Translations under genes and position numbers: made by a program
Assembly: GCF_003252795.1 (NCBI RefSeq)
Contig: NZ_QEPQ01000001.1
Location: 186,001-250,000, forward strand
DNA from: Haemophilus parainfluenzae
GTDB taxonomy: Bacteria > Pseudomonadota > Gammaproteobacteria > Enterobacterales > Pasteurellaceae
DNA: 64,000 nt
Direction: 5' to 3'
Notes under the pieces: generated by a model
Told to the model about the DNA's origin: nothing
What the model saw: the letters and a program-made list of their open reading frames with translations, nothing else
Databases searched by the model: none
Part shown: positions 21,840-30,199 of the stretch, in pieces
Position numbering within the stretch: position 1 is the stretch's first letter
How the letters are laid out: every line of letters starts with the position of its first letter

Positions 21840-22100
21840 ATGTCCTACTCTTATCAATTTCGTTTGAAAATTATCAAACTCGTCACCGAACAGGATTATG
21901 GTATCCGTGAGGTGGCTAAACTTCATCAAATTTCCCATGCTCTCGTCATTTATTGGCTAAAAGCATTTCGGGAAAGAGGGCTTGATGGCATAAAATCGCC
22001 TTATACAAACCTTCAAACACCGAAAGTAGTGAAGCCAAAGATGAAAAAGAAAGGCATTGAAATTCCAGAAACCACAGACTTTTCACCTAAAGCGGCTTAA
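21840..22100 (+). pseudogene. Truncated IS3-family transposase OrfA (helix-turn-helix)
   Basis: The N-terminal 55-60 residues are a transposase helix-turn-helix (SYSYQFRLKIIKLVTEQDYG, then REVAKLHQISHALVIYWLKAFRERGLDGI). After that the sequence becomes a Lys/Pro-rich tail ending SPKAA, and OrfA stops inside a hairpin. Typical OrfA proteins of this group are longer and are followed by OrfB, which is absent here. An ATG three codons earlier is also possible. It may still make a small DNA-binding protein, but I treat it as a remnant. Confidence 0.7.
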
Positions 22101-22113
22101 AAATAAGCCGCTT
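22090..22113. terminator. Hairpin at the junction of orfA remnant and tlpA-like gene (weak terminator)
   Basis: AAGCGGCTTA and TAAGCCGCTT form a 10-bp perfect stem with a 4-nt A/T loop, between the convergent orfA fragment and the tlpA-like gene. There is only a short T tract on the minus strand, so termination may be inefficient. Confidence 0.5.
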
Positions 22114-22120
22114 GTCATCG

Positions 22121-22591
22121 TTATTTTTCAGCAAACACTCGAATTTGCTCTGCGCCTAAATGCCCTGGCACAGTTTTCTTCACATTTAAATCAGAATCTA
22201 AAAATAGATTAAACGGATAACCTCGAACATGAACACGATCAATAATATCACCATTTTCATCTAGCAAGACTTTAATATTTTTATATTCTAGCCCTTTGTA
22301 CCATTCAATAAAATCAGCAGGTGATTTTTCACCTTTATGACCTGGCGAAACAATGGTTATGACTTCAAATCCACGATTTTTTTCCGCACTTAAATCATCA
22401 ATTTCAGCTAAGCCAGCCAAGCAAATTGGACACCAAGATGCCCACATTTTTACATACACAGGTTTGCCTTTATATTGGCTTAAAGTAACTGGCTGATTGT
22501 TTAAGTCTTTGAGTTGAACATCCGCCAAATTAGTTTGTGCAAAAGTGTTTAGGCTGAATGCCATTAAAAATATTGATAGTAGTTTTTTCAT
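22121..22591 (-). CDS. Periplasmic TlpA-like thioredoxin, electron donor to MsrAB
   Basis: A 156-residue thioredoxin-fold protein with a type I signal peptide (cleavage after NTFA, about residue 18) and active site WCPIC (WASWCPICLAGL). cis-Pro region GYPFNLFLD. By family and context it carries reducing power from the CcdA-like membrane protein to the periplasmic methionine sulfoxide reductase. In Neisseria PilB the same three functions include a fused TlpA-MsrA-MsrB. Last gene of the msrAB operon, 42 nt after ccdA. Confidence 0.88.
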   Translation of the reverse strand: MKKLLSIFLMAFSLNTFAQTNLADVQLKDLNNQPVTLSQYKGKPVYVKMWASWCPICLAGLAEIDDLSAEKNRGFEVITIVSPGHKGEKSPADFIEWYKGLEYKNIKVLLDENGDIIDRVHVRGYPFNLFLDSDLNVKKTVPGHLGAEQIRVFAEK

Positions 22592-22633
22592 TGTTTTTTT
22601 CCTTTTATAGATTTCTTTTGTTGAGGTTATGTC

Positions 22634-23275
22634 TTACGAAAAATTATTCGTAATCAATAAAATGCCCATCACGATAATTAAAATTCCGCCACCGATTTTA
22701 AATTTGTCTAAGTGTTTATTTAACCCTTTGGCACGTTTTAGCAAGCTATCAGAGAAAAACGAAAACAGCACAAAAGGCGTTGCTAAACCAAGTACATAAA
22801 CAAACATCATTGATGCACCGTAAAGTGCAGAGCCTTCATCGCCTGATAAAGCTAACACGGAAGCCAAAATCGGGCCAATACAAGGTGTCCAACCAAGACT
22901 AAACGTTAAACCAAGCACAAATGCCTCAAGTGCGGTCGATTTTCCTGATGTTTTGATTTCCACTAATTTCGTGCGTTCCAACAAACCAATTTTGAAAATG
23001 CCAAGTTGATGAATACCCAAAATAATCACGATAACGCCAGCGATAATGCGGGTAGTGTTACTAAATAAAATATTCCCTAAAAAACCAAAACTAAAGCCTA
23101 GACTTACAAATGTAAGGGAAAGCCCTAAAATAAATAAAAAAGTATTTAGGACTTTTTTACCGCCTTTACTCAAAATACCAAAATAAATTGGAATAATCGG
23201 GAAAATACAAGGCGAAAGAAAAGAAGCAAGCCCAGCTAAAAATACAGTTCCAATAAGGAGTTGTTGATCTAACAT
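22634..23275 (-). CDS. ccdA: CcdA/DsbD-type transmembrane thiol reductant transporter
   Basis: A 213-residue inner membrane protein with six hydrophobic segments. Conserved Cys residues lie in SPCIFPIIPIYFG (segment 1) and GWTPCIGPILA (segment 4), the DsbD/CcdA pair that passes electrons from cytoplasmic thioredoxin to the periplasm. It lies 11 nt after msrAB. An uptake sequence within the gene shows long residence in a Hin-type Pasteurellaceae genome. Confidence 0.9.
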   Translation of the reverse strand: MLDQQLLIGTVFLAGLASFLSPCIFPIIPIYFGILSKGGKKVLNTFLFILGLSLTFVSLGFSFGFLGNILFSNTTRIIAGVIVIILGIHQLGIFKIGLLERTKLVEIKTSGKSTALEAFVLGLTFSLGWTPCIGPILASVLALSGDEGSALYGASMMFVYVLGLATPFVLFSFFSDSLLKRAKGLNKHLDKFKIGGGILIIVMGILLITNNFS

Positions 23276-23286
23276 CCTGCATCTCC

Positions 23287-24348
23287 TTATTTTTTAATTG
23301 ATTGAATCAAATATCCGTATCCTGCTTTTTCCATTTCAGCTAACGGAATAAATTTAATTGATGCGCTGTTAATGCAATAGCGCAAACCGCCTTTATCTTT
23401 CGGGCCGTCATCAAATACGTGACCTAAATGAGCATTGCCCGCACGGCTTAGCACTTCGGTACGTTGCATATTAAAACTATTATCTGTTTGATAATGCACT
23501 ACCTCTTTTGCTATTGGTTTCGTAAAACTCGGCCAGCCACAACCCGATTCAAATTTATCATTTGAAGAGAAAACAGGCTCGCCCGTGGTGACATCAACAT
23601 AAATACCCGGTTGGAAGTTATCCCAATATTCGTTACTAAAAGAGCGTTCAGTATGTTTATTTTGAGTAACGGAATATTGCAACGGTGTCAATTTCGCTTT
23701 AAGTTCTGCATCACTCGGTTTCGGATAATCTTTCTCGTCAATCATAGGTTCATCTGCTTTGGTAATATCAATATGGCAATAACCATTTGGATTTTTCTTT
23801 AAATAATCTTGATGATATTCTTCTGCTACGATGTAATTTTTAAGCGGCTGCACCTCAATTTGCACTGGTTTTTTATATTTGGTTTGAAGCTGGGCGAGTG
23901 CTTGTTCGATCACCGCTTTATCTGCCCCATCTTGATAATAAATCCCTGTGCGATATTGTCTGCCACGATCGTTACCTTGTTTGTTTACACTCGTTGGATC
24001 AATCACTTTAAAATAATATTGCAATAATTTATCGAGCGAAATTTGATTTGCATCGTAAGTGACTTTTACTGTTTCTGCGTGATCGGTTACGCCAATCATC
24101 TGATAACTGGTTTTTTCCGTATTACCATTGGCATAGCCAGAAATCGCATCTTTCACCCCGTGAATGCGCTCCATATATGCTTCCATACCCCAGAAACAGC
24201 CACCAGCAAGATAAATTTCTCGAATGTTTTGTGTATTTTCCATTGCCATTTTTTGTTCTCCAGATGATGATGTTGAATTTTGTATTGCTAAAGTTGGTGT
24301 AGCACAACAAAGTGCGGTAATAAATAGAAATGTTTTTGATAGTTTCAT
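23287..24348 (-). CDS. msrAB: Fused periplasmic methionine sulfoxide reductase MsrA-MsrB
   Basis: Repairs oxidised methionine (S and R sulfoxides) in periplasmic proteins. The 353 residues hold a signal peptide (cleavage about residue 21), an MsrA domain with GCFWG (catalytic Cys51) through about residue 200, and an MsrB domain (about 210-350) with GCGWPSF and catalytic RYCINSAS (Cys325). It heads the operon with ccdA and the tlpA-like gene. An ECF-type promoter candidate lies 40-70 nt upstream. An uptake sequence lies in the signal peptide region. Confidence 0.95.
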   Translation of the reverse strand: MKLSKTFLFITALCCATPTLAIQNSTSSSGEQKMAMENTQNIREIYLAGGCFWGMEAYMERIHGVKDAISGYANGNTEKTSYQMIGVTDHAETVKVTYDANQISLDKLLQYYFKVIDPTSVNKQGNDRGRQYRTGIYYQDGADKAVIEQALAQLQTKYKKPVQIEVQPLKNYIVAEEYHQDYLKKNPNGYCHIDITKADEPMIDEKDYPKPSDAELKAKLTPLQYSVTQNKHTERSFSNEYWDNFQPGIYVDVTTGEPVFSSNDKFESGCGWPSFTKPIAKEVVHYQTDNSFNMQRTEVLSRAGNAHLGHVFDDGPKDKGGLRYCINSASIKFIPLAEMEKAGYGYLIQSIKK

Positions 24349-24388
24349 TGTTTTTCCTTATGATGTGAAAATTAACGTTACATAAGGT

Positions 24389-24416
24389 TAGACGGCGGAT
24401 AATCCGATTTCTTACA
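24389..24416 (-). promoter_or_regulatory. ECF-sigma-type promoter candidate for msrAB operon
   Basis: On the minus strand: TGTAAG (24416-24411), 16-nt spacer, CGTCTA (24394-24389). The CGTC -10 core is typical of ECF sigma factors. The predicted start would leave a leader of about 35 nt. ECF control of msrAB homologues is known in Neisseria and, as I recall, through RpoE2 in H. influenzae. Confidence 0.55.
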
Positions 24417-24524
24417 GATTTTTGTAAAATTTTTAAAGAAATTGACTGAAATCCATTGTTATAACCAATAATAAAGAGCTAAAAAACACTGTTTCGCCCT
24501 CTTTTCTAAGGTAAAAAAATCTAT

Positions 24525-24784
24525 ATGCAATCATATTCCACTCCTTCGCTTTATCACAAAGCGGTGCAAAGTATGAGCCGCCGAGGAAATTGCTATGATA
24601 ATGCGGTGATTGAAAGTTTTTTGCGATACTAAAATCAGAGTGTTTTTACTCTCGGACTTATCATTCAATTGCTGGATTACAGGCTAAAATTGAAGAATAT
24701 TTAGTGTATTACAACCCAAAACGCATTAAACTTGCTTTCAAAGGATTGAGCCCAGTGCAATACCGATCTCAATATTTAAGTTAA
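24525..24784 (+). pseudogene. 3' remnant of IS3-family transposase OrfB (frameshifted)
   Basis: Frame 1 (24525-24632) gives SMSRRGNCYDNAVIESF, the conserved region containing the last Glu of the DDE triad, then a stop. The rest, in another frame (24665-24784), reads KIEEYLVYYN and KRIKLAFKGLSPVQYRSQ, the usual OrfB C-terminus. About the first 200 residues, with both catalytic Asp residues, are missing. Confidence 0.85.
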
Positions 24785-24790
24785 CTAACC

Positions 24791-24815
24791 TGTCCAACTT
24801 TTGGGGGGCAGATCA
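24791..24815 (-). repeat. Right terminal inverted repeat
   Basis: Reverse complement begins TGATCTGCCCCCCAAAA and ends TTGGACA, matching the left repeat with a few differences. It lies 6 nt after the orfB remnant stop. Confidence 0.8.
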
Positions 24816-24818
24816 AAG
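24816..24818. repeat. Possible target site duplication, right copy (AAG)
   Basis: AAG directly follows the right inverted repeat, matching the triplet before the left one. Confidence 0.55.
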
Positions 24819-24883
24819 AGCGATTAATTTCATCATTAAATTTGACCTCACTTTCTTTTAACAAGGACAATCAAGGAACAATC

Positions 24884-25600
24884 ATGCAACTCCCTACCCT
24901 ACAATCCGCAAAATTAATTCGCCGCTATAAGCGTTTTTTGACTGATATTGAATTACCAAATGGTGAAGTGATCACGATTCATTGTGCAAATACTGGTGCA
25001 ATGACTGGCTGTGGTGAAAAAGGCGATACCGTTTGGTACTCTCATTCTGATAGCCAAACTCGCAAATATCCACACAGTTGGGAATTAACGCAATTAGCAA
25101 ATGGCCAACTTGTTTGCATTAATACTCACAGATCCAATCAGTTAGTCTTTGAAGCCTTGCAAAATAAGCAAATTAAAGAACTCGCTATGTATGATGAAAT
25201 TTATCCTGAAGTGAAATATGGTGAAGAAAATAGCCGTATCGACTTCTTACTTAAAGGTGGGGGCTTGCCAGATTGTTATGTTGAAGTGAAATCAATCACT
25301 TTTGTAAAAGGCACATTAGGGATGTTTCCCGATGCGGTAACTACTCGTGGACAAAAACATGTTCGCGAGCTTTTAGCTATGAAAAAACAAGGACATCGAG
25401 CCGTTGTTCTCTTTGCCGGATTACATGATGGCTTCGATCGTTTTAAAATCGCTGAGTTTGTAGATCCTGAATATGATCGTCTTTTAAAGGACGCCAAATC
25501 TCAGAGCGTTGAAGCTTATGCTTATGCGGGAAAATTTAACATTTCAGATGGCATTCCGACCGCACTTTCTCTCACAGAAAGTGTACCTTACATCGATTAA
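24884..25600 (+). CDS. sfsA: SfsA family DNA-binding/sugar fermentation stimulation protein
   Basis: A 238-residue protein colinear with E. coli SfsA, linked to maltose metabolism and shown to bind DNA non-specifically. Recent structural work places it near nucleases. Conserved stretches: [25 protein letters not shown] and [12 protein letters not shown]. The ATG at 24884 has CAAGGA upstream. An upstream in-frame TTG was rejected. It starts only 68 nt from the right end of the IS-like element, so its promoter may be affected by the insertion. Confidence 0.93.
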   Translation: MQLPTLQSAKLIRRYKRFLTDIELPNGEVITIHCANTGAMTGCGEKGDTVWYSHSDSQTRKYPHSWELTQLANGQLVCINTHRSNQLVFEALQNKQIKELAMYDEIYPEVKYGEENSRIDFLLKGGGLPDCYVEVKSITFVKGTLGMFPDAVTTRGQKHVRELLAMKKQGHRAVVLFAGLHDGFDRFKIAEFVDPEYDRLLKDAKSQSVEAYAYAGKFNISDGIPTALSLTESVPYID

Positions 25601-25610
25601 AAAAAATAAT

Positions 25611-25625
25611 TGAGAATTATTTGCA
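25611..25625. promoter_or_regulatory. Fur box 1 (upstream of candidate sRNA promoter)
   Basis: TGAGAATTATTTGCA fits the 7-1-7 Fur consensus TGATAATnATTATCA at most positions (mismatches at 4, 12 and 13). Confidence 0.7.
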
Positions 25626-25633
25626 TTTTATTG

Positions 25634-25662
25634 TTGACAAGTTATTTGATAATAGTTATCAT
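25634..25662 (+). promoter_or_regulatory. Strong sigma-70 promoter overlapping Fur box 2
   Basis: TTGACA (25634-25639), exact 17-nt spacer, TATCAT (25657-25662). Fur box 2, TGATAATAGTTATCA (25647-25661), covers the spacer and -10 element and departs from the 7-1-7 consensus at one position. Binding here would block RNA polymerase under iron-rich conditions. Confidence 0.8.
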
Positions 25663-25668
25663 CTAGCC

Positions 25669-25735
25669 ATTCTAAAAACAAACAGATAATCACTCCAACT
25701 TCACGCCTATTTCCCCACAAATAGGCGTTTTTTTT
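25669..25735 (+). ncRNA. Candidate Fur-repressed small RNA
   Basis: The predicted transcript from about 25669 ends at a strong intrinsic terminator (ACGCCTATTT, loop CCCCAC, AAATAGGCGT, then T8). The roughly 67-nt product has no ATG and no ORF. The 5' part is unstructured and A/C-rich, suitable for base pairing with mRNA. The pattern (Fur box, short RNA, terminator) is that of RyhB-type RNAs. H. influenzae has a described Fur-regulated sRNA called HrrF, and whether this is its orthologue I cannot test. Confidence 0.65.
25703..25735 (+). terminator. Intrinsic terminator of the candidate iron sRNA
   Basis: A 10-bp perfect stem (25703-25712 with 25719-25728) and a T8 tail. Confidence 0.9.
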
Positions 25736-25744
25736 CATCTCAAT

Positions 25745-25773
25745 CTTTTCATTTCAGCCATATTCTCTATAAT
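25745..25773 (+). promoter_or_regulatory. tyrS promoter candidate
   Basis: Perfect -10 TATAAT at 25768-25773, with a weak -35 (CTTTTC or TTTTCA around 25745-25751). It lies after the sRNA terminator and 37 nt before the tyrS ATG, so tyrS has its own promoter. Confidence 0.55.
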
Positions 25774-25809
25774 GTAGCCTTTAATATTGAAATAACATTA
25801 GGAAATAGA

Positions 25810-26997
25810 ATGACTGATATTAATACCGTTCTCGCAGAACTAAAACGCGGTACTGATGAGATTCTTTCTGAAGCGGATTTAATCGAAAAACTAAAAGAAA
25901 ATCGCCCACTTAAAATTAAACTTGGTGCAGACCCTACTGCTCCGGATATTCACTTAGGGCATACCGTGGTATTAAACAAACTTCGTCAATTCCAACAATT
26001 AGGCCACGAAGTCTATTTCTTAATCGGTGATTTCACGGGGATGGTCGGTGACCCATCTGGTAAAAATACCACTCGCCCACCGCTTAGCCGCGAAGATGTG
26101 CTTCGCAATGCGGAAACCTATAAAGAACAGATTTACAAAATTCTAGACCCACAAAAAACGAAAATCGTATTCAACTCTGAATGGTTAGGTAAATTGGGTA
26201 CTGAAGGGATGATCCGTTTAGCAAGTAACTACACCGTAGCGCGTATGCTAGAACGTGATGACTTCAAAAAACGTTTTGGTAACAACCAACCTATCGCAAT
26301 TCACGAATTTATTTATCCTTTATTACAAGGTCATGACTCTGTTGCTTTAGAAGCAGACGTTGAACTTGGTGGTACTGACCAAAAATTTAACTTACTTGTT
26401 GGTCGTGAATTACAAAAATCAGCTGGTCAGAAACCACAAGTAGCAATTACGCTTCCATTACTTGTTGGTTTAGACGGTGAGAAGAAAATGTCTAAATCAT
26501 TAGGTAACTACATCGGCGTGACAGATGCACCAAGCGATATGTTCGGTAAAATTATGTCGATCTCGGATGAATTAATGTGGGATTGGTACAACTTACTTTC
26601 TTTCCGTCCACTCACTGAAATTGCTGAATTAAAAGCAGAAGTGGAAAATGGTAAAAACCCACGTGATGTGAAGATTTTATTAGCCAAAGAAATCATTGCA
26701 CGTTTCCATGATGAAGTAGCGGCAGAGGCGGCTGAGCAAGAATTTATTAACCGTTTCCAAAAAGGTGCGATGCCAGATGAAATGCCTGAATTCACCTTTG
26801 AAGGCGAAATTGGTTTAGCAACCTTATTAAAAGAAGCGGGACTGGTTCCTTCTACTTCTGAAGCAATTCGCTCAGCGAAACAAGGTGGTGTGAAAATTAA
26901 CGGTGAAAAAGTTGAAGACATGAAAGCCAACGCGCCAAAAGGCACGAATGTTTACCAAGTCGGTAAACGTAAGTTCGCTCGCGTAACCATCGCATAA
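25810..26997 (+). CDS. tyrS: Tyrosyl-tRNA synthetase
   Basis: Class I synthetase charging tRNA-Tyr, 395 residues. Signature HLGHTVVL (HIGH class), KMSKSLGN loop and C-terminal S4 RNA-binding domain ([16 protein letters not shown]). The sequence resembles the Haemophilus/TyrZ-like subgroup rather than the shorter E. coli TyrS. It has its own -10 element and is followed by an uptake-sequence terminator. Confidence 0.96.
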   Translation: MTDINTVLAELKRGTDEILSEADLIEKLKENRPLKIKLGADPTAPDIHLGHTVVLNKLRQFQQLGHEVYFLIGDFTGMVGDPSGKNTTRPPLSREDVLRNAETYKEQIYKILDPQKTKIVFNSEWLGKLGTEGMIRLASNYTVARMLERDDFKKRFGNNQPIAIHEFIYPLLQGHDSVALEADVELGGTDQKFNLLVGRELQKSAGQKPQVAITLPLLVGLDGEKKMSKSLGNYIGVTDAPSDMFGKIMSISDELMWDWYNLLSFRPLTEIAELKAEVENGKNPRDVKILLAKEIIARFHDEVAAEAAEQEFINRFQKGAMPDEMPEFTFEGEIGLATLLKEAGLVPSTSEAIRSAKQGGVKINGEKVEDMKANAPKGTNVYQVGKRKFARVTIA

Positions 26998-27004
26998 AAC
27001 ACCT

Positions 27005-27044
27005 ATGAAAATGACCGCTCTTTTTAAGTGCGGTTATTTTTTAA
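27005..27044 (+). terminator. Terminator after tyrS (imperfect uptake-sequence pair)
   Basis: ATGACCGC and GCGGTTAT form an imperfect stem ending in T6. Confidence 0.65.
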
Positions 27045-27072
27045 CTGATATCCACAATAGAAGGAAAATAAT

Positions 27073-27999
27073 ATGAGCCAAAAAATTTGGGTAACCGGAG
27101 ATGCGGTTGTCGATCTTATTCCTGACGGTGAAAATCATTATTTACGTTGTGCTGGTGGCGCCCCTGCAAATGTGGCTGTTGGCGTGGCACGATTAGGCAG
27201 CCAGAGTGCCTTTATTGGTCGCGTAGGTAACGATCCGCTTGGCCAATTTATGCAAGATACCTTAAATTCGGAAAATGTGAATACACAACATATGATTTTA
27301 GATCCGCAACATCGCACCTCTACAGTTATCGTCGGCTTAGATAATGGCGAACGTAGCTTTACCTTTATGGTAAACCCAAGTGCGGATCAGTTTTTACAAG
27401 CTAGCGATTTACCCCCATTCCAACAAGGTGAATGGCTGCATTGCTGCTCTATCGCGCTGATTAATAATCCATCACGCGAAGCGACTTTCGAAGCCATTCG
27501 TCGTGTTAAAGCCGCTGGCGGTTTCTTCTCTTTCGATCCAAATCTACGTGAGTCGCTTTGGTCAAGCTTAGAAGAAATGAAAACTGTGGTAATGGAAGCA
27601 GTTGCATTAGCTGACGTATTAAAATTCTCTGAAGAAGAATTAACGCTTTTGACTAATACTGACAGCCTTGAAAAAGCCTTTGAAAAAGTGACCGCACTTT
27701 ATCCTGAAAAATTGATTATCGTGACTTTAGGTAAAGATGGTGCACTCTATCACTTAGAAGGTAAGAAAGATGTGATTTCTGGAAAAGCCTTACAACCTGT
27801 TGATACAACGGGTGCTGGCGATGCTTTCGTTGGTGGCCTACTTGCTGGACTTTCACAGCATCCAAACTGGAAAGAAAATGATGTATTAGTGCAAATCGTC
27901 CGTCAGGCTAATGCCTGCGGCGCTCTTGCAACAACGGCAAAAGGGGCAATGTCTGCCTTACCAAACCAAACACAATTAGCGGCATTTTTAGCGAATTAG
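27073..27999 (+). CDS. scrK: Fructokinase (PfkB/ribokinase family)
   Basis: A 308-residue ATP-dependent sugar kinase. N-terminal WVTGDAVVDLIP, substrate motif GGAPANVAVGVARLG, and C-terminal DTTGAGDAFVGGLLAGL with the catalytic Asp. Neighbouring sucrose-6-phosphate hydrolase makes fructose the likely substrate, as in scr/csc operons. Aminoimidazole riboside kinase is a close relative that sequence alone cannot exclude. The ATG is preceded by GAAGGA. A terminator separates it from the next genes, though all are in one direction. Confidence 0.87.
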   Translation: MSQKIWVTGDAVVDLIPDGENHYLRCAGGAPANVAVGVARLGSQSAFIGRVGNDPLGQFMQDTLNSENVNTQHMILDPQHRTSTVIVGLDNGERSFTFMVNPSADQFLQASDLPPFQQGEWLHCCSIALINNPSREATFEAIRRVKAAGGFFSFDPNLRESLWSSLEEMKTVVMEAVALADVLKFSEEELTLLTNTDSLEKAFEKVTALYPEKLIIVTLGKDGALYHLEGKKDVISGKALQPVDTTGAGDAFVGGLLAGLSQHPNWKENDVLVQIVRQANACGALATTAKGAMSALPNQTQLAAFLAN

Positions 28000-28003
28000 C
28001 ATG

Positions 28004-28033
28004 CAAAGGTGCAAATAGCTGCACCTTTTATTT
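28004..28033 (+). terminator. Intrinsic terminator after fructokinase gene
   Basis: AAAGGTGCA and TGCACCTTT around AATAGC, followed by T residues. Confidence 0.75.
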
Positions 28034-28057
28034 ATGAAAATAATTTAGGAAGTATGT

Positions 28058-28669
28058 ATGAAACTTTGGTATTCGAACTCTAGCCCTTATGCTAGAAAAG
28101 CCCGTGCTGTAGTGCAATATCATCAATTGCAAGATCATGTTGAATTACTCCTCGCAAGCAGTGGCTTAGATAAGAACTCACCACATAACTTAGACAATCC
28201 TCTTGGTCGTTTACCGGCATTACAACGAGAAAATGGTGAATGGCTTTATAACAGTTCACTCATTGCTGAATATCTCGATCACATTGGTACGCAACCTTCA
28301 CTTTATGGAAACAGCGAGACACGTTGGGAAATACTCCGTTTACATTATTTAGCCGATGGTATTTTAGAGAATGAAATATCCGTAGCACCTGAAAAATGCC
28401 TTCGTCCACAAGAGCAATGGTGGCTTGAACGTCATCAGCAAATTTTTGACCGCACTGAGCGAAGCTTAATTGAACTAAAAAAAGCCATTGATAGTTTTGG
28501 TGAAGAATTAAATATCGGCACATTGAATGCCGTGTGTGCAATTGATTTTCTATTATTTCGCGATGCTTGGACTCATGCGTCACAACATGAAACCATCAAA
28601 TCATTAAAAACATGGGCTGAAGCAATGAATCAACGCTATGATTGCTTAAAAAATACCTTACCAAAATAA
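28058..28669 (+). CDS. Glutathione S-transferase family protein (YibF-like)
   Basis: A 203-residue protein with an N-terminal thioredoxin-like domain (WYSNSSPYARKARAVVQ, glutathione-binding Ser/Tyr; LGRLPALQ with the cis-Pro; NSSLIAEYLD for gamma-Glu binding) and an all-helical C-terminal domain. It resembles the YibF group of bacterial GSTs, whose substrate is unknown. It lies 9 nt before the sucrose hydrolase gene and is probably cotranscribed, an unusual partner for sugar genes. Confidence 0.85.
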   Translation: MKLWYSNSSPYARKARAVVQYHQLQDHVELLLASSGLDKNSPHNLDNPLGRLPALQRENGEWLYNSSLIAEYLDHIGTQPSLYGNSETRWEILRLHYLADGILENEISVAPEKCLRPQEQWWLERHQQIFDRTERSLIELKKAIDSFGEELNIGTLNAVCAIDFLLFRDAWTHASQHETIKSLKTWAEAMNQRYDCLKNTLPK

Positions 28670-28678
28670 GATTAAATT

Positions 28679-30136
28679 ATGATTATTTTCAATAATGGCA
28701 AATACAAAAGTATTCTAGCCGCAGAAAAAGGTGAACTTGCGGGAATTGCTGAAACCGTGCAAAAAGACAAGGATTTCCGACCGCACTTTCATATTGCCCC
28801 ACCAACTGGCTTGATGAATGATCCGAATGGTTTGATCTTCGATGGAGAGAAATATCATCTGTTCTACCAATGGTTTCCATTCGATGCAATTCACGGGATG
28901 AAACATTGGAAGCATTTAATCACAAAAGACTTCCAACATTACCAATCAGCGGATGATCTGATTCCTTGTGAGCTTTTTGAATCTCATGGATGTTATTCGG
29001 GTGGTGCTTTAAAAGTCGGTGATAAATTGGCCATGTTCTACACTGGCAATACTCGTCGTCCAAGTAATAATCAACGCGTGCCTTATCAAAATTTAGCGAT
29101 TTTTGATCTTAATGGGAAATTGCTTAGCAAACGTCCATTAATTGAAAATGCACCAGAAGGTTATACAGAACACGTTCGCGATCCTAAACCGTATTTAACT
29201 AAAGAGGGTAAAATCCGTTTTATCTGTGGCGCACAGCGAGAAAACCTCACAGGGACAGCCATTATTTTTGAAATGGACAATCTTGAAGATACGCCTCGTT
29301 TATTAGGTGAGCTTTCCTTACCCGCTTTTGACAATAAAAACGTGTTTATGTGGGAATGCCCTGACCTATTGAAGCTCGGTGATAAAGATGTGTTTATTTG
29401 GTCGCCACAAGGTAAAGATCGGGAAGCTCATCAATTCCAAAATAATTATCATGCGACTTATGCTGTGGGGAAATTAACGGATTTAACCTTTGAAGCAGAA
29501 TATATTAGCGAATTAGATCAAGGCTTTGATTTCTATGCCCCACAAACATTTGCAGGCTTAGATAACCAAACTCATGCCGTGCTTTTCGGTTGGATTGGTT
29601 TGCCAGATTTAACTTATCCAACAGACAAATTTAAATGGCACTCAGCTTTAACCTTACCAAGAGAATTGCGTTTAGAAGGTTCGAAAATTTATCAATGCCC
29701 GATTGATAAAATATACAAAAATCTGACCGCACTTTCTGCGCGTCATCTCAATGAAAAAGCGGATATTGCTAATTTAGATCGTGCGTATATTAAATTTGAG
29801 GCAAATAACCAAGCCTTTGACTTAACCTTCTTCCAAAATGAAAAAGGACAATCATTACGACTTTCTTATGAAAATGGCTTGGTTTGCTTAGATCGCAGTC
29901 AAAGCGAACAAACCGATTTAATGGAAAAATTCGATACCAAACGCTTCTGCGAAGTTGAAAATCTGCAAACTGTTGAAATTTTCTTTGATCGTTCAATTAT
30001 TGAAATTTTCTTTAATCAGGGTGAAAAAGCGATGACATCAAGATTTTTCATTGAGAACAGAGAAAATACAATAAGCTGTAGCCGTCCATTGGATTTAATG
30101 ATTGGTTATTTACCAGCAATTCAATATGACAAATAA
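28679..30136 (+). CDS. scrB: Sucrose-6-phosphate hydrolase (GH32 family)
   Basis: Cytoplasmic beta-fructosidase that splits sucrose-6-phosphate (or sucrose) into glucose-6-phosphate (or glucose) and fructose. The 485 residues show all GH32 hallmarks: MNDPNG with nucleophile Asp48, RDPK (167-170, transition-state stabiliser) and WECPD (Glu226, acid/base), followed by the C-terminal beta-sandwich with DRSIIEIFFNQGE. There is no signal peptide, so it acts inside the cell. An uptake sequence lies in the 5' coding region. It fits sucrose fermentation, a trait of H. parainfluenzae. Confidence 0.93.
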   Translation: MIIFNNGKYKSILAAEKGELAGIAETVQKDKDFRPHFHIAPPTGLMNDPNGLIFDGEKYHLFYQWFPFDAIHGMKHWKHLITKDFQHYQSADDLIPCELFESHGCYSGGALKVGDKLAMFYTGNTRRPSNNQRVPYQNLAIFDLNGKLLSKRPLIENAPEGYTEHVRDPKPYLTKEGKIRFICGAQRENLTGTAIIFEMDNLEDTPRLLGELSLPAFDNKNVFMWECPDLLKLGDKDVFIWSPQGKDREAHQFQNNYHATYAVGKLTDLTFEAEYISELDQGFDFYAPQTFAGLDNQTHAVLFGWIGLPDLTYPTDKFKWHSALTLPRELRLEGSKIYQCPIDKIYKNLTALSARHLNEKADIANLDRAYIKFEANNQAFDLTFFQNEKGQSLRLSYENGLVCLDRSQSEQTDLMEKFDTKRFCEVENLQTVEIFFDRSIIEIFFNQGEKAMTSRFFIENRENTISCSRPLDLMIGYLPAIQYDK

Positions 30137-30143
30137 TCAACTC

Positions 30144-30177
30144 AAGTGCGGTTAAAATTAACCGCACTTTTATTTCC
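30144..30177 (+). terminator. Terminator after scrB made of paired uptake sequences
   Basis: AAGTGCGGTTAA and TTAACCGCACTT form a 12-bp stem with a 2-nt loop and a T tail. It lies 25 nt before the transporter gene, so that gene may have reduced readthrough. Confidence 0.75.
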
Positions 30178-30199
30178 AACCATGTTCTCTTATTAAGTA

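Larger units (their letters stand above)
21796..24815. mobile_element. Degenerate IS3-like element whose interior is replaced by the msrAB-ccdA-tlpA operon
   Basis: A 3,020-bp unit bounded by imperfect inverted repeats starting TGATCT and ending AGATCA, as in IS3-type TG...CA ends. It is flanked on both sides by the triplet AAG, a possible 3-bp target duplication. At the left end is an orfA fragment, and at the right end the 3' part of orfB with internal stop and frameshift, both on the plus strand. Between them, on the minus strand, is a complete three-gene methionine sulfoxide repair operon. The central transposase sequence (end of orfA, most of orfB) is gone, so it cannot move by itself. 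Confidence 0.8.

Noticed and set aside
21840..22100. OrfA as an intact transposase or an antitoxin-like regulator
   Set aside because: Only the helix-turn-helix part matches; the rest is a junction tail and no OrfB follows.
22121..24348. msrAB, ccdA and tlpA-like genes as IS-encoded accessory genes of foreign origin
   Set aside because: They contain Hin-type uptake sequences and match Haemophilus gene order, so they are native genes captured between IS ends rather than foreign cargo.
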